DNA of 64,000 nt from Turnera subulata (GCA_028386065.3 JAKUCV010002172.1:161338-225337), one strand, 5' to 3'. Counted from the first letter of the stretch, positions 1-12,364 are shown. The notes: generated from the sequence alone by a model not told the origin. Translations and numbers: made by a program.

Positions 1-1
1 A

Positions 2-67
2 AAGCCACTCAAAGAAGAACAGTTTACAAAAATCAGACTTGATCTGGGCATGTGCAATCTACCTTAA
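2..67 (+). pseudogene. C-terminal tail of Copia RNase H (Sire-A pol)
   Basis: The first codons read KPLKEEQFTKIR and end at a TAA at 65-67. The same tail occurs at about 22770 in Sire-B, preceded there by the usual ADIFTKPL-type end of Copia RNase H. It is therefore the last ~21 residues of a Copia pol polyprotein cut by the window edge. RNase H degrades the RNA strand of the RNA:DNA hybrid during reverse transcription, but no catalytic residue falls inside the window. Confidence 0.8.
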
Positions 68-567
68 AAGTCTGTAAGTAGATCTAGTTGCTGCATAAAC
101 CATATTTGTGCATACATGTTTAGGCATCTTCTTACATTAGTAAAATGCAATTATAACACTTGCACACAAGCACTAAGCATTCAAGCAAATGAGGACACTC
201 TCAAAAGGTGTTCAAGTCATCAGTAATGCTGAGTGGGTGATTTGGTGAGGATCTGGTTTCATGAAAAACCATCGATTCGTTGAAGCTTTAAGAATTTTTT
301 TTTTTGGGAAAAACCATTTGTCAACTGCTAACGGTTACTAACCAGCAGTTAGTAGAAAAGGCAGAGACACTCCGACAAAAAGGATGTTGCTTTTTCTGTT
401 AAAAGAAATAAAAGGAAGTGGATGAGTTAATGCCATTAACCGCTCCCTATAACCCGAGAACTACTTTCTCTCTCTTGCATTATCTGTCTTCTCTCTTCAA
501 CCCGAGATTTTCTCTCTCAAAAATCTTCTCAACCGAAACAAAAACCCTAAAACACTCAAACTCGAAC
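68..567 (+). other. Spacer between pol and 3' ORF of Sire-A
   Basis: About 500 bases without a convincing coding frame. The corresponding spacer in Sire-B (about 22830-22972) is shorter. A T-run at 296-305 is the only notable low-complexity tract. I see no promoter or hairpin I would defend. Confidence 0.5.
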
Positions 568-1878
568 ATGAAGTCACTACTTGAGAAGAAAACTCCCTCC
601 AAAGAGACACAATCACCGAATTCTACAAAACCCACTAAAAGCCCTTCCTCTAAATTGAAATTTGGCACCAATCCAAAAACTTAAACCCAAAACCACTAAA
701 GGAATGACACCGGCGGAAAAAGGGCAGACAACAAAATCCAAGTCAAGTCCAAACTTGACTTCTACTGAAAAGCATGCTATAGAAGGGCTTAAGAAATTCC
801 AAGAAGACCAACTCATGAAGAAGAAGCAAATTCAAAAGGGAAAAGGAGCAGTAGCATCAACAACAAAGGTTATGGCCAAAAAGAAACCTCCAGGTAGCAT
901 CTTGATTTTCCCATGGCTTTACCTTTTGATGGTGTTGAAAATAGTGAAAGCCTGCCTGCTATTGTGCCAATTATGACCCTTTTGCAAAAATGGGCATTTT
1001 AAACCACATTCAACCCTGAGATTGCTAAGAAAGTTACTGCTGCTTCCCTAGACCCATATTTTTGTAATCAGAACTTTGCATGAGGCTGAAGAAATGGTTC
1101 TAGCACAAAACCCCGGTGCTATCAAAACTCTACCCAACGTGCCTACTGCAAAAGACATAGATACCATCGTGCATGTCATTTTTAGCCGATTATGGGAAGC
1201 TTGGGTCGGATGAATCGAAATAGTACTTTGCTGCACTGATTGAAAAATCTGCGCCTGAGGTTGATAATGGGATGGTTGTTGAATCTAAGAATTCAGAGGA
1301 GGATTTGGCTGCTGACAAAACCAAACCTCTAGAAGGAGAGAAAGATGCTGAGGAAGATATGGTTGTAGATAAACCATTCTTACTGTGCAAATTGATGGAG
1401 GGTTGACATAAAAGAATGTTGCTATAGAGAAGATGCCAAATCTGAAAGCAACTCCGGCTGAGGGCTCCAAAGAGACCAACTGTGATGGTTTCACACCTTC
1501 ATAGATCATGATGGTAGCGGAAGGTGCTGAAAAAGAGGTGTTGAAGAAAAATAATGATCTGGATAGACAGAAACCAGATGAAGAAAAGAAAAATGATGAT
1601 AAAGAGGCTTATAGGGAGTCCGATAATGGAAAGAAGAAGTCTTCTAATGATGAAAAGGAGCAATTTGTGTCTATACGCCAACCTGAGAAGCAAAAGCCGA
1701 AGAAGAAAAGAACTGAAGTAGTATATGGAAAAACCAAGGATGTGACAATGAGAAAACCAAGTGCTAGGCTTCTTGACAACTACATCATGCCACACAAGGC
1801 ACCCCAAGGCCTATAATCGAACACATAGAAGCTAGTCGCCTTTGCCTAGCGGGTTACTAACCAAAACTCGAGCGCAGC
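568..1878 (+). pseudogene. Sire-A 3' ORF, segment 1 (N-terminal, lysine/acid-rich)
   Basis: An ATG at 568 opens a basic, low-complexity protein (MKSLLEKKTPSKE...) that shifts frame near 660-690, runs as a Lys/Gln-rich frame to about 975, is broken by stops between 980 and 1500, and resumes at 1508-1816 as an Asp/Glu/Lys-rich stretch with a KPKKKR basic patch. In Sireviruses this position holds an extra 3' ORF, sometimes called env-like; no signal peptide or membrane segment is visible, so that label is not supported here. The equivalent of Sire-B 22973-23360. It ends where solo LTR S1 has inserted. Confidence 0.6.
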
Positions 1879-2245
1879 TGTGAACACCCAAATTTGACCC
1901 ATGAAGATTCTATTGAGATTAGACTCCAGACATATTTGAATCATAAGATTGATGAGTTAGTCTTGGGTTGAAGCATGGATGGGGTTTAATTTTAATAGAA
2001 TTTATACGTTATAGTAATTAAGACTTTTATGCCTAGGATTAATGAGACGATTTAATCATAGGATATGTTAAGGACTAAAATGCTAAAATGTATTTTATCT
2101 CATTAAATTTGGGCTTGTTTATTTATTGAACCCAATTATATTTATTTTTGGGTTGAAGATAAATGTAAGGGTCCAATTTAATAAGGTATGGACTTTTCTT
2201 CAGAGTTGCACAGCCCATTAACACCTTGCTTGCAGACAAATTTAT

Positions 2246-2270
2246 CTCTGATTTTCGTAGAAAATCAGAG
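2246..2270. repeat. Perfect hairpin in solo LTR S1
   Basis: Arms CTCTGATTTTC and GAAAATCAGAG flank a GTA loop. The same hairpin stands at the same relative place in every Tat-like LTR of the window (8554-8582, 37475-37498, inverted at about 20293 and 51755), so it is a family feature. Confidence 0.85.
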
Positions 2271-2634
2271 TTAAATCATTCCTTAATAGCAAGAATGTTT
2301 TTGGTATGATTTTGGCTTAAAATGAGGAATCAATGTGTAATTAGTCAATTAGGAGATGATTGAGGGGAGTAGTAATCAAGAAATCAGAGGATTCGGAGCA
2401 GCCTAGGGGTTAATTGCGTGGTAGGATCAATCAAGGAGGAATTAGGGGAGAATCGGGACCGAAAAAGGAAAGGACGGGTGAGACGCATAGGCATGAAGAT
2501 GACCGCCGGGCCTGGGCGGTCTTCCACCCATGACCGCCCGGCCTGGCTGTCATCCATAGGACCCTCCCATATAAGATTTCTGGCCAATACCTTGGACATT
2601 AAGTTGGTCCACGCCCCTAGGCCACCCAGAACAC

Positions 2635-2643
2635 TATAAATAG
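2635..2643 (+). promoter_or_regulatory. TATA box of solo LTR S1
   Basis: TATAAATAG, about 750 bp into the LTR and followed by C/T-rich sequence, in the place expected for the U3/R boundary. The copy in the Tat-N 3' LTR (37922-37930) is identical; the Tat-N 5' LTR has a changed version near 9036. Confidence 0.65.
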
Positions 2644-3402
2644 GACCCTCCTCTCACATTTCAGGGGGACACACATTCTATTACACAAACACTCTTCATA
2701 AACCTTAGAAGCTTGGAGAAACTCTTTCGCTCCAAGCTTAAGAAATAGTTCCATAGGCAAAACTCTGGTAGAATTTCGTGGTAGCATCATCCATTGAAGG
2801 CAGCAAGAGGGGAAAATTAAGAAGAACTCCAAGATTGAGTTGAGGAGTGGAAAGAAATTGTGTGGGAGGCACAACCCAAACTAAGGAGCTAGAGGAGGGC
2901 TACAAGAGGTAATCCTAATCCCTTTTTGTCTGACCAATTATTATTGAGATGTTGATGTTGGTGATGATGTGACTGTTGTGATGCCATGTCAAGAACTACG
3001 TGGGCTTTGAACCCGATCGTCGGGGTACGTAGGTGGTTTCTAGTGGTGGAAACTCAAGCCCAATCTTCTTCTTCTCCCCTTTCTTTTTGATATTCAGTTA
3101 TTATGTGTTTTGGTGCTCACACTCGCACACTTGCACAAGGCATACAAAATCCTCTAACTGCACAAAGTTTCGCCCCAACATGGATGGGTGCCTAACACCT
3201 TCCCATCTATGATGAATCCCAGGGTCCAGCATCTTTGCTTTGCTATTCAGTTGCCTAAATGGAGTCACATGAAGGGTTTTTCCCAAGCTTTTGTCCCTTA
3301 ATAAAATTTGGGTGGCGACTCCAAGGATGTTGGATGACGGTTATGAAGAAGGTGTAAAGGAAAGGTGAATAGGCCCAAGTGATTTTGGGTCGGGTATTCA
3401 CA

Positions 3403-3457
3403 GCAGCGTAAACGGAAGCAGAACTACTATGTAAGCAAAGGCAACAAGGATACCAAT
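3403..3457 (+). pseudogene. Sliver of Sire-A 3' ORF between S1 and Del-E1
   Basis: Only about 50 bases of Sire-A remain between two insertions. With the S1 target duplication collapsed, one frame stays open and reads as basic residues (TRAQRKRKQ type), which fits the Lys/Arg-rich nature of the flanking 3' ORF. The right limit depends on where Del-E1 starts, which is not fixed. Confidence 0.45.
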
Positions 3458-6400
3458 TGTATCAAGCTCTCTTATTAAGCCATATCCACTAATGTTATAA
3501 AATTCTTGCTACAATGGTCATTAACTCTCAGTCCAAGACATAACCTCTTTAGTGTTTTAAAACAATTAAACAACCAATTAATTGACCAGCCCGGCTATAC
3601 CCATCAACCTACTGCTCGCACACCCATTCTCGCACCTGCAAGACAAGAGGAGAAGTTGGGGTGAGTACAAAACACAGTAAGCAAATGTTCACACAAGCAA
3701 TAACCACTCAAGGCATGCAATGCTCAACAAACATGCATCCAACCAACAAGGTATCCGGTCCTCCGTGATCAGGCCCACGAGTAAGCCAAGTGATGTACTC
3801 TGAGCCTACTTACATGTCTTGGCAGCCCTGTACACATGCACTATCATATCCCACAGCTACACGTACGAGGCATTACCGAATTAGCCCACAATGTGCATAT
3901 GGCTTGCTTCCAAGGCACACACAACGCCCTTCGTAGCACCACCCTTTGGCCAAGCGGATCCCACACCGCAATGACCCAACCTGTCAATAATACCAAGCGG
4001 GAATAATCCTCCGCAAGGTTTCATAACCTGTCTTGTGGCACGCAACTCAAGTGCCCACTAATCTCACGGTACATACAAGTCCCGCTTGCACTACCCACAT
4101 GATACATTGGCCAACGATCCACATCAATGCAAATGTATGTAAGTGCAATGCACAGCCCCTTGGGCACAACCAGCAAACCAACCATTAGTCAATAATCAAT
4201 TAAACATTCACCATAAGTGCCAATACCATGCCAACCAAGCAATTGGGCTATCTGCCCAGCAAGCACACGATGGCAATTGTCACAAGTATGCATCACCTAC
4301 TTACCTAGCACTTTGGCACAACCATACCAATCATTCCTTCCCTTCGGAGCCCTTGGGCATCCTGGGATCATAGAGCCCTATTACAAACATATAAATTCAT
4401 ATCATAAACCAATCACAGCAAGCATAGCATGTAAACCACAATACAGTTACACCATACTTATCTTTTCCCAATTTAGGCAGAAGTTGCCCTGCACAAGTAG
4501 GAACTTCAACCCAAAATACAGAACCTTTAAAGGCAAAACCAGCTTCAAACCTCAACATACGAGTTATATCCCTACATCTCAGCTTTCAATATCATCAAAG
4601 AACACCACAATCTGAGGTCTGTATCTCTAGATATACCTTCAAAACCAAGACTGGGTGAAGCAGGAGCACTACTGTTGGATAGCTGTAGACCAGTCCAATT
4701 CCGGAGAGCATAACTCGCCCTTTTCTACACAAAATCCCACAATCTTGGTTCCATATGAAAGCTATAGATGTTAGCTAATCATAGGATCTGGTTTCACTCA
4801 GTTTTCCCGAGAGCAGAACCCCTTAGCTCACTTCCCTTCCCTTTCTCTCTTTCTCTCTTTCTTTATCCACTCAAGCTGAGCACGAATTTGATTCTGGAGA
4901 TATGGGTGAGAGGTGCCTGCTTCACCTCCTTAATGCATGGGAAAGTAGGTGAGTCAGCACCCACTTGCCACCTCTTGCTCAAATCTTGCCACTTGCACAA
5001 GCTCGTGCCACCTCGTGCTTGGTTTCCATCCATTTGGCTCGTGGCACCTAGCTACTTGCTTGCACACCTAAAACCACCAACAGCCTATTCCCATGCTATT
5101 TGGCTCACTCTGATTGGTCGATTTGGCCAATCACAACTTTACACACCATCGGGTCCAATTGTGCACCAACGGGCACCCTAGTGCCCCATTGTGCATCATT
5201 TTGTGCCAACTCGAGCCAACGGGTGTCTCCCTTGGGCAATTGTGCCTCCAATGCTCTAATTGCACCTAATTAATACATTACCATCATAATCCATCATTTA
5301 TCGACTAATTATATAAGTCGAGTACTCGGTAACCCTAAACAGGCCTCCATGCTATCGGGTCACAACAAACCCATCTGTGCACATTAGGCCAAGCCTATGT
5401 GCACCATTGCCCACAATCCGAGACCAACACATGTTACCGGGCCAAGATCCATACCATCATAACCTACATGACCATCCTTGAAGGACAAGTATCCAGCTCT
5501 CGTCCTATGAGCATCCCTCTACGCTCCTAGGTGTACCTGGGGTATCACATCATCCCCTCCTTCAAGAATTTCGTCCGCGAAATTCAGATGTTACTGTGTC
5601 CTTACAGATAACATCAACCCGTTTATGTAACTCTTAATCATCTTCTTGAATATGCTCATGTGCTATCCCATTATTCCTCATTCATTCAAATATATATCTC
5701 AACTGTGCTACTCAGTTGTTAACTCAGTCCAGTGTATCTCCAAACCATTTGTCTCGAATTTCACTCTCGAGTTCAACCTCAACTCCTTAATGTCTCCCAA
5801 GCTTGATACTTACAATGTACAATCCCAATACATCCTTATGATCATATCTCACACTACCCCGATGTCTCGTTTCACATACCTTAATGACTCAATCGGAATC
5901 TTACAGATTCTAGTTCTATTAACTATCTGTCACTCCTTACCATGGTACAAATGGATAGGCTAAACAGTACTTGCATATTTCTTTCAAAATATTACCAAAA
6001 CATTATAAAATGTGGCCACATAGTAAAAGCAAGTAAAATTGTGCAATGTACTGTTAGCCTTCCAAATGTAACCGTGCGAGTTCCCACTATAACTCTTTAA
6101 CACGATACATCTTTCAGTAGACGATTACAGTCCATATACTCGTTCTCTCATCACTAATACTTTCTACCTCTTACTCATCCCACTATGGTGCACTACCTGC
6201 ACTCAACTCTACCAATTGGCCATCAAGGCCAATTACCCACAATCAAACCTCAAAATGTACCACTTGCACACTAGTACATGTACTGACACTGTAGTCGGCC
6301 AACCGGACCATTTGCCCCAACTGGGCAACAAGGTGCACTACTCTCGCGGTGATGCACACTAGTGCATGCACAAGCAAACCAATTGTACCAACTAAGTCAC

Positions 6401-7013
6401 GTAAATATTCAGCTCGGACCAATTAGACAGCCGCAGGTCCAATTGCATCCCAAACAAGCTAACCATTCTTCTGCAACGCCACTCCGCTTATACCTCACAA
6501 AAAGATACAACACTTCATATTCATCCTCAATTCCATCACCATACTTCTTCAAAACATAACACTCCACATACTAACTCCGTTGTACTTTACTAGCTACCAT
6601 CGAGCTATGGTTCTTAATATACGAACGACTCCATTACACTTAAGACATCCCATTTCAAGAAGAATACCTGAGGCTACCTCAAATCCTACTTCAGCTTAAA
6701 TCATCTCGATCCACCATTAGATTTTCTCCACCATCCCCTATACAACTTTAATTCCATCAAAATCATTTCTTTCATCCAGTAGTACCTTATTCCCAACCTC
6801 TCCATGCCATCATAGCATGTCCACGAATTGCCGATCTACATATCAAGCAAACACAAAAATAAAACAATAAATAAAACACAAGCAAAATATATAAGACACA
6901 AGTCTCTCACCAAATCCCCAACCTCTAACTCGATGGGTACTAGCCAAGACTCAACAGCCTAAGCGCGACCGAAAGGGAAGATAGCGAGATACCTAGGTGT
7001 ACCTTGGGTATCA
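3458..7013 (-). mobile_element. Del-E1, non-coding chromovirus-like LTR element
   Basis: Read on the minus strand, two ends beginning TGATACCC are seen at 7013 and 5547, each followed by AGGTACACCTAGG, giving two LTR starts. Just before the second is the tail TTTCGCGGACGAAATTC and a purine tract (AAGGAGGGGATGATG, 5548-5562). This resembles the 3' end of Tekay/Del chromoviruses, where a chromodomain ends shortly before the PPT. The left LTR spans about 3458-5547; the right one looks truncated (about 6830-7013). The interior has no gag-pol but matches the interior of Del-E2. The left edge and target duplication are unresolved. Open frames inside (e.g. 4217-4615, 4768-5181) resemble no protein. 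Confidence 0.6.
5563..6830 (-). other. Non-coding interior shared by Del-E1 and Del-E2
   Basis: No protein domain is recognisable in any frame. Blocks after the PPT match 47130-47890: for example the TTACTGT/ATATCAA/AACTCTTA series right after the GAATTTCGTCC tail, and GTACTRTTAGYCTTCCAAAT at about 6048 and 47785, followed by a shared TTACARTCCAT block. Shared order without coding suggests a non-autonomous family. Confidence 0.55.
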
Positions 7014-7026
7014 TAGTATTATCAAA

Positions 7027-8161
7027 AAGACAGGAAAGAACAAGAAGCAGGATACTTGAGTTCACTTGATTGACTCCAACTTTGATGAGGCTCCTGTTAA
7101 TGAAGAGATGATAGAGGAAGAATCTTCCAAGAAGAGAAATGGAGCAAAAGGCAGCGACTCGGAGAAGACATTGAGTTACAAGTCTACTGGAGACATTTTG
7201 GTTTTTGAAGAATCAGAACTGGAAGACAACCCTAATGACTACCTCATCTCTAGCTACTACTCAGATAAGGAGAAAGATAACAAGGAGAATGATAAAAATG
7301 CAAAAGTTTGAGAAAGAGGATGAAGATGAGGAGAATGAAACTGAGGAAGAAGAGATGGAAGAAGAGGTAGAAGAAGAGGACCAGGAAATTGAAGAAGAAC
7401 AGGATGAAGAAGATGGCGCTAATGAGCAACAAGAAGAAGAAGTGGCTACTGATGATGATTTTGGGGAGGACCAGAAACCAAAAGAGGAAGAAGAAGAAGA
7501 GGTGCTTGAACCGCCCAAAAAGAAAGCCAAAGCAAGTGTTCGAGCCATGCTTGAAGGTAAACTGCAAAAGAAAGAGGAAGGGACAAGCCAGTTCAAAACT
7601 CTCATTAAGACTTACAGTATTGTCTTACCAGATTTTGAGGCTCTCAGAGTCACACCCATCTTGAAGCACTACAGGCGAGATTACTTGGCAACTTTGGAGT
7701 TACAAGCAGATGAGAAGATAGTAATTGAATTCTATAAGAATCTGCGGATCAAGATGGATGAAAATGAAGAAGTCAAATATGTGGAGAGAAATGTCTGGGG
7801 AAAGAAAATCAAGGTTACTGCTGACATCATTCGGGAGGTATTGAAATTGAAGAAGGGATCTATCAAGCACTACAACACAAAATCTGGAGTGAGAGTGAAT
7901 GTTGAAGGAGCTCCTACCTACAATCAGCAAATAAGAACAACGTAATGAATTTCCAAGAAGGGAACCTATCAGCAAATAAATCCTCTTGCTTGGGTAATGA
8001 TGTACATGCTCACAAGAGTGATTCTGCCGCATCCTTGGCACTTGGCCGATATCACAAATGCTGACTTATGGTTGCTTGCTTGCTTAATCAAGAAGAGTCC
8101 TATCTATTGGGCATACCAGATACTGTATCACATTGCCTTATGTAAGTCAAGGAGTCACGGG
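7027..8161 (+). pseudogene. Sire-A 3' ORF, segment 2 (acidic region and conserved globular part)
   Basis: A frame from about 7066 (SNFDEAPVNEEMIEEE) shifts near 7300 into a long Glu/Asp tract (about 7310-7520), then a basic patch PPKKKAKA, then a globular part with LPDFEALRVTPILKHYRRD and VWGKKIKVTADIIREVLKLK. The latter matches Sire-B 23850-24230 (GKKITLMVEMICDLLKMK) in order and pattern. A stop at about 7943 and a shift lead to a third frame 7997-8161 ending SRSHG. It looks like the putative plant transposon protein type found at Sirevirus 3' ends; function unknown. Tat-N has inserted after codon 8159-8161. Confidence 0.7.
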
Positions 8162-8553
8162 TATGAACACCCAAATTTGACGTATGAGTATTGTTCTAAT
8201 TTGGATTTTGAATATGCTTGAGCTTCAGGATTAATGAGATGATTTGGTCTTGGCTTAGGGCATGGCAAGAATTTAATTTAGTAGAATAAATATGTTTTTG
8301 GTATATTTAACCTCTATGTGCTTGAACTCTAGGGTTAATAAGAAGATTTAATCTTAGGATAAAAATATATTAAGGTCTAAATGCACTAAAATATATTATT
8401 TCATTGCTTTGGCTTTCTTATTTAATTTTAACCCAATTATATTGAGATGATTTATTTTTGGGTTAGGAATGAATGTAGGAGTCAAAGTTAATAAGATATG
8501 ATTTTTCCAGAGTTGAATAGCCCATAAACACATTACTTGCAGACCAATTTTAG

Positions 8554-8582
8554 CTCTCTGATTTTCGTAGAAAATCAGAGAG
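8554..8582. repeat. 13-bp perfect hairpin in Tat-N 5' LTR
   Basis: Arms CTCTCTGATTTTC (8554-8566) and GAAAATCAGAGAG (8570-8582) with loop GTA. It is longer than in the sister LTRs (11-bp arms in S1), so pairing has been kept or extended here. Confidence 0.9.
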
Positions 8583-8800
8583 AGATAATTTTTTAATGGT
8601 GAATGTGTTTTTGGTATGATCTGAGCATAAAATGGGGACTTAATGTGTAATTAATCAATTAGAAGATGATTGGGGGAAGTATTAATCAATAAAAGAGGTG
8701 ATTCTAGGTTGATTAGGGGCTAATTACACGGTTGGATCAAATCAGAGAGGAACTAAGGGAAACCTGGAGCAAAAAAATGAATGAACCGGGAAATGCAGAG

Positions 8801-8912
8801 GTGCCTGGCGGCCATGGCAGGATGACCGTCGGGTCCTGGCCGCCATCCAGGGATGACCGCTGGGTCCTGGCGGCCATCCAAACCATGACTGCAGGCACTG
8901 GTGGTCTTGCGG
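8801..8912 (+). repeat. GC-rich minisatellite in Tat-N LTR
   Basis: Two near-identical units with a 31-bp period start at 8820 and 8851 (GGATGACCG...CCATCCA), with partial units on either side. Every Tat-like LTR in the window has a version (about 2499-2560, 19975-20065, 37725-37790, 51430-51550). A related GACC..GGCGGTC stretch also lies at 29280-29320 and 34911-34970, inside the Tat-N interior next to the PMD gene. Confidence 0.75.
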
Positions 8913-9815
8913 CCCAGAAATGCTCGATTTCCCCCATTTTCGCCTCTAATTTGATTCTACATGGTTTTGGCCCAAATTTTATGCTGAGACCTTGGTCATT
9001 AAGTAGGTCCATGCCCCTATACTCCCTATAACATTGTAAATAGGGTCTCCCATTCACATTGTAGGAGGGAATCTCTCCTAATACACACATCCCTATAAGC
9101 TTTGTTGCTTGGAGAAACTCTACTTCTCTAAGCCTAGAAAACCTTTCTATAGACAGAAACTATGGAGGAATTTCGTGGGTAACATCAATAAGGAAGCAGC
9201 AAGGGTAGACCAAGAGGGAATCAACCATTAAGCTAAAAAGTAGGAAGAAAATGGATGCACAGTCCAACCCAAACCAAGGAGCTAGAGTAGGGCTACAAGA
9301 GGTAACACTAAACCCTTTTGTATTTATTCTTTGTTGAGGATTTGATGATGATACTGATGATGTGAGTGTTGTGATGTCATGAACAAGAACTACGTGGGCT
9401 TTGAACCCGGTCACCGGGGTACGTAGGTTGTCTCTAGTGCTGGAGACTCAGGCCCAATTATTTTATTTTCTCTTTTTGTTTCAATTTCATTTTATTATTT
9501 CTATGTGATTTGTTTCCACACAACACACACTTGAAGAAGGTATGCTTATGTTCTTCAATTGCACAAAGTTTCGCCCCAACACGGATGGGTTCCAAACACC
9601 TTCCCATCCGTCACGAACCCCCGGGCCCATTATCTTCGGTTTACTAAACAGTTGCTTTAGACGGAGTCATTGAGATTCAAGGAAGGATTTTTCTCGAATT
9701 TCGTCCCATAATAAAATTCGGGTGGCGACTCCAAAAATAGTGGGTGTTGGTTAAGATGAGGGTGTAAAAGGAAACATGAGGAGATCCAGGTGATTTTTGG
9801 TAGGGTTCTCACAGG

Positions 9816-9833
9816 TGGCGACTCCGCTGGGGA
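9816..9833 (+). promoter_or_regulatory. Primer binding site of Tat-N
   Basis: TGGCGACTCCGCTGGGGA, two bases after the LTR end. This form of PBS is known from Tat/Ogre Gypsy elements. The first ten bases also occur inside the LTR at 9723-9732. Confidence 0.8.
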
Positions 9834-10586
9834 TTCTGAGGGTTTAAGATACTTTGTGCTATCATCGAATTTTGTGTGCCTTTCTACATGTCATTATAAG
9901 TGCCTTGCATTCATGACAATTGATGTGAAGCCTCTACCATAAGAGGGCGAGGGGATCCAAATCCGCTACATGCTTTCCTTAAGTGATAGTGGTTTGAGTG
10001 AACCCGTTTCTCGATGCTTAGTAATGATGGGAATTAATGGGCCTTGGACCTCATGCCATATCCATTATCACATGTGAGTAGGTCAACCTATTCCCTAGCA
10101 GCAATCTTTAGCCACCAACCAGCAACATACCTTGAGCATCTCATGCATGATAATTCAATAAGAGGTACATGTATTTGTAAGATGTATGTCGTGCCTTATA
10201 TATATGTGTTGTATCTTATTATTTTGGGGCTCGAATTTATGCGTACATCGGGGATGTGAAAAGAGGGAAAAGGGGAGAAGTCATCCATGGTTATCAAGCA
10301 AAAAAATTGTCCAATCCTCAAGGGGTGATAAACCAAGATTCAGAAGGAGATTCATTTTGCAATAATTTGAGTAAATGTTCAACTGTCCTGAAGATTCGAA
10401 GATTAGATTTGCATAACGCATGACATTTTGTATATTTTCAAAACAAGTGAAGCATAACCAAGCCGGAAGTCAATTCCCACGTCACCTTCTTTACCCAAAC
10501 TCATTGTTAACAACCCATTTTCTTTCGAACCTACCTAAATGAGATCTTGAATTCCACTTTTTCACCTTTGACAGTGAAGAGGAATC
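9834..10586 (+). other. Tat-N 5' leader without a recognisable gene
   Basis: About 750 bases after the PBS. I see no protein motif, RNA gene or repeat; the 71-codon frame at 10044-10259 has no family resemblance. Confidence 0.5.
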
Positions 10587-11150
10587 ATGGGCAATGAGCA
10601 TGATGACCGGCCAAAACATGTCGACGACACGAGAATGAATCAGGGGGACAGACAAATGCAAAAGGACAAGCAGTTCAAACGGGTGGGTCAAAGCCTGTAT
10701 CATGAGCTGGAAGTGTAAGCAAGGTTCAGAGAATTAATTGGCAAGTAGGGGATCACGATCCTCCAATCAACGGCTCTTGGTTCGGAATTCTCCAAGACGG
10801 CCATGAAGCAACTTCAAGATGTGTTGGGACAGCTCGATTCGATTGAAGATGTGATAAGAAGCCTCCAATTCGAGAACACCACCCTTGCTCGGGAAAATAT
10901 GAGGTGATATGAGAATTTTGAGGACTATAATAGAGAAATAGAGATGGGTGAATGGGATGATGACTGGGCCAAAGCAGCAGAAGCCGAAGGACAAGACATT
11001 GCCCGAGGGGAAGCCATATAGATCAGTGAAGATGAGGCAGAATTGGAAGTCAATGGTGGGACTACTGAGGTTGGGGATCACTACAATAAGGGAAAAAGGG
11101 CTGCCCCTACACCTATGGTGCTCTGCAAGAAGCTTCTACACACAAATAAA
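10587..11150 (+). pseudogene. Decayed coiled-coil ORF in Tat-N, family unknown
   Basis: An ATG at 10587 opens a charged frame (MGNEHDDRPKHVDDTRM) with a stop at about 10710. A shifted frame from about 10790 reads KTAMKQLQDVLGQLDSIED and continues, after stops, as an Asp/Glu-rich stretch (GEWDDDWAKAAEAEGQD). Heptad-like leucine spacing suggests a coiled coil followed by an acidic tail. In Ogre elements an extra ORF precedes gag; this could be its relic, but I recognise no family. Host-gene origin is not excluded. Confidence 0.4.
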
Positions 11151-12364
11151 TTGAAGTGGACAATGGGGAAAGATATTTAGGGATGCCAATTAGGGAGGAT
11201 GAGGTTTCTTTAGTCACAAATGTCAAGTTTGTTACTTCCATTTTAGTATAAAAAAGAGGGTTATGGCTTGTCCTTGTTAGCCCCACCCCAAAGAGTCAAT
11301 GTTGTTAGTCTTATGCTTATGTTGTTTAATTCTCATGAGAGGAATGAAAGCCTTTGGTTTCCTATCTATATGTACGGTGTCTCAAATCTTACAAAAACCT
11401 GTTAACTTAGCTTGGGAACCCTGAAATGATCTACGGAGACCTGATCCAGCAAATCAAATTCATTTTAGATTCTCATGTGTTCTAGCTATGTTCTAAAGCC
11501 TAGTTTGTGAAGTCACCGTAAAAAAAAAATAAAAAAAAAAGAAAAAAAGAAAAAAAAGAGGAAAAGGAGGGGATGAATTTTATGAATTCACAAACAATGT
11601 GCCATCTAAAGTCTCTGGGAAACACTTTTAAACCCTAGTTCATGAAAACTAAATCTTTTCACCGGTACGTAGGCAACTCAATAACGAGCTCGGTCTAAAA
11701 TAATCTTGGTTCCTAAGCTAAGTTAATGAAGAGGTGTGGAAAGGTTCGAATTTGGGGTCATCCTTGTCAAGGAGAGTCGTTAGTCATGTGAAACATTGTC
11801 CCCACAATTTTTCAAGAGGTGCCTCCCTTAGCAAATAGAGAAGTGGGAGATCAAAAATGGGTCATCTTTTGAAGGTATCACCATGAACAAGGAAGTTATA
11901 AGCTCTTCATCATTCGGGCAAGACGGTCAATGATTGCACGTTCTCGAGAAAGTGAAAATAAAAGAAAAGAGAAAGAAAAGAGAGGAGGAATTAGTCCACT
12001 AGGCTGAAAACCCGAAAGGGCGACCTACGCAAAAGTTAAGGCTAACAATGTTTTGGGAGACTTGGGTTCATGCTCATTGCCATTGAGGGAGTTCCCCGAA
12101 ATAATCCTTCACGATTTATCCGATGAATGGGAAGAGGGGAATTCTAGACCTTTTGGAAACCCACCAAACCGATATCTAAACCCACTTGACCCTCATGACA
12201 TACGACTCGGTAATTTTTATAAAAATGCATACATGGCTGCATTTCACACATAGGGAAACAAACACGCATACATGCACACAAAACAGAGAGTAAATTTATC
12301 AAAGTACATACATCTAGAAAATAGGGCATACATGCATCATACACAAGTCAAGTCCGTCTCTTCT
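11151..12364 (+). other. Tat-N interior without clear coding
   Basis: Contains an A-rich tract with interspersed G (11520-11570) and a short block AAAACCCGAAAGGGCGACCT near 12008. No domain is recognisable on either strand until the antisense PMD gene begins at about 13019 (minus). Confidence 0.45.

Larger units (their letters stand above)
1879..3402 (+). mobile_element. Solo LTR S1, Tat/Ogre-like Gypsy
   Basis: It runs from TGTGAACACCC to GGGTATTCACA and is 1,524 bp long. It is flanked by a perfect 5-bp duplication GCAGC (1874-1878 and 3403-3407), so it is a solo LTR left by LTR-LTR recombination. It shares with the Tat-N LTRs the GTGGGCTTTGAACCCG block, the TTTCGCCCCAACAYGGATGG block and the GTGGCGACTCC block. 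It contains a TATA box, a perfect hairpin (2246-2270) and a GC-rich duplicated unit (about 2499-2560). It interrupts the Sire-A 3' ORF. Confidence 0.92.
8162..9813 (+). repeat. 5' LTR of Tat-N
   Basis: 1,652 bp, from TATGAACACCC (TG changed to TA) to GTTCTCACA. It is followed after two bases by the PBS. It aligns by eye with 37132-38479 plus 45264-45477 and with solo LTRs S1, S2 and S3 through shared blocks (TTGAACCCGGTC, GGTACGTAGG, GGTGGCGACTCC). It contains a 13-bp-arm hairpin at 8554-8582. Confidence 0.88.

Noticed and set aside
4143..5181. Several plus-strand frames (76-137 codons) in Del-E1
   Set aside because: The region is LTR sequence of a minus-strand element; residue patterns are low-complexity and unrelated to proteins.
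7250..7605. Two minus-strand frames of 105 and 114 codons rich in Phe/Leu or Ser
   Set aside because: They are the reverse of the Glu/Asp codon tract of the Sire-A 3' ORF.
568..8161. Retroviral-type envelope protein in the Sirevirus 3' ORF
   Set aside because: No signal peptide, transmembrane helix, glycosylation-rich ectodomain or cleavage site is seen; the protein is highly charged.
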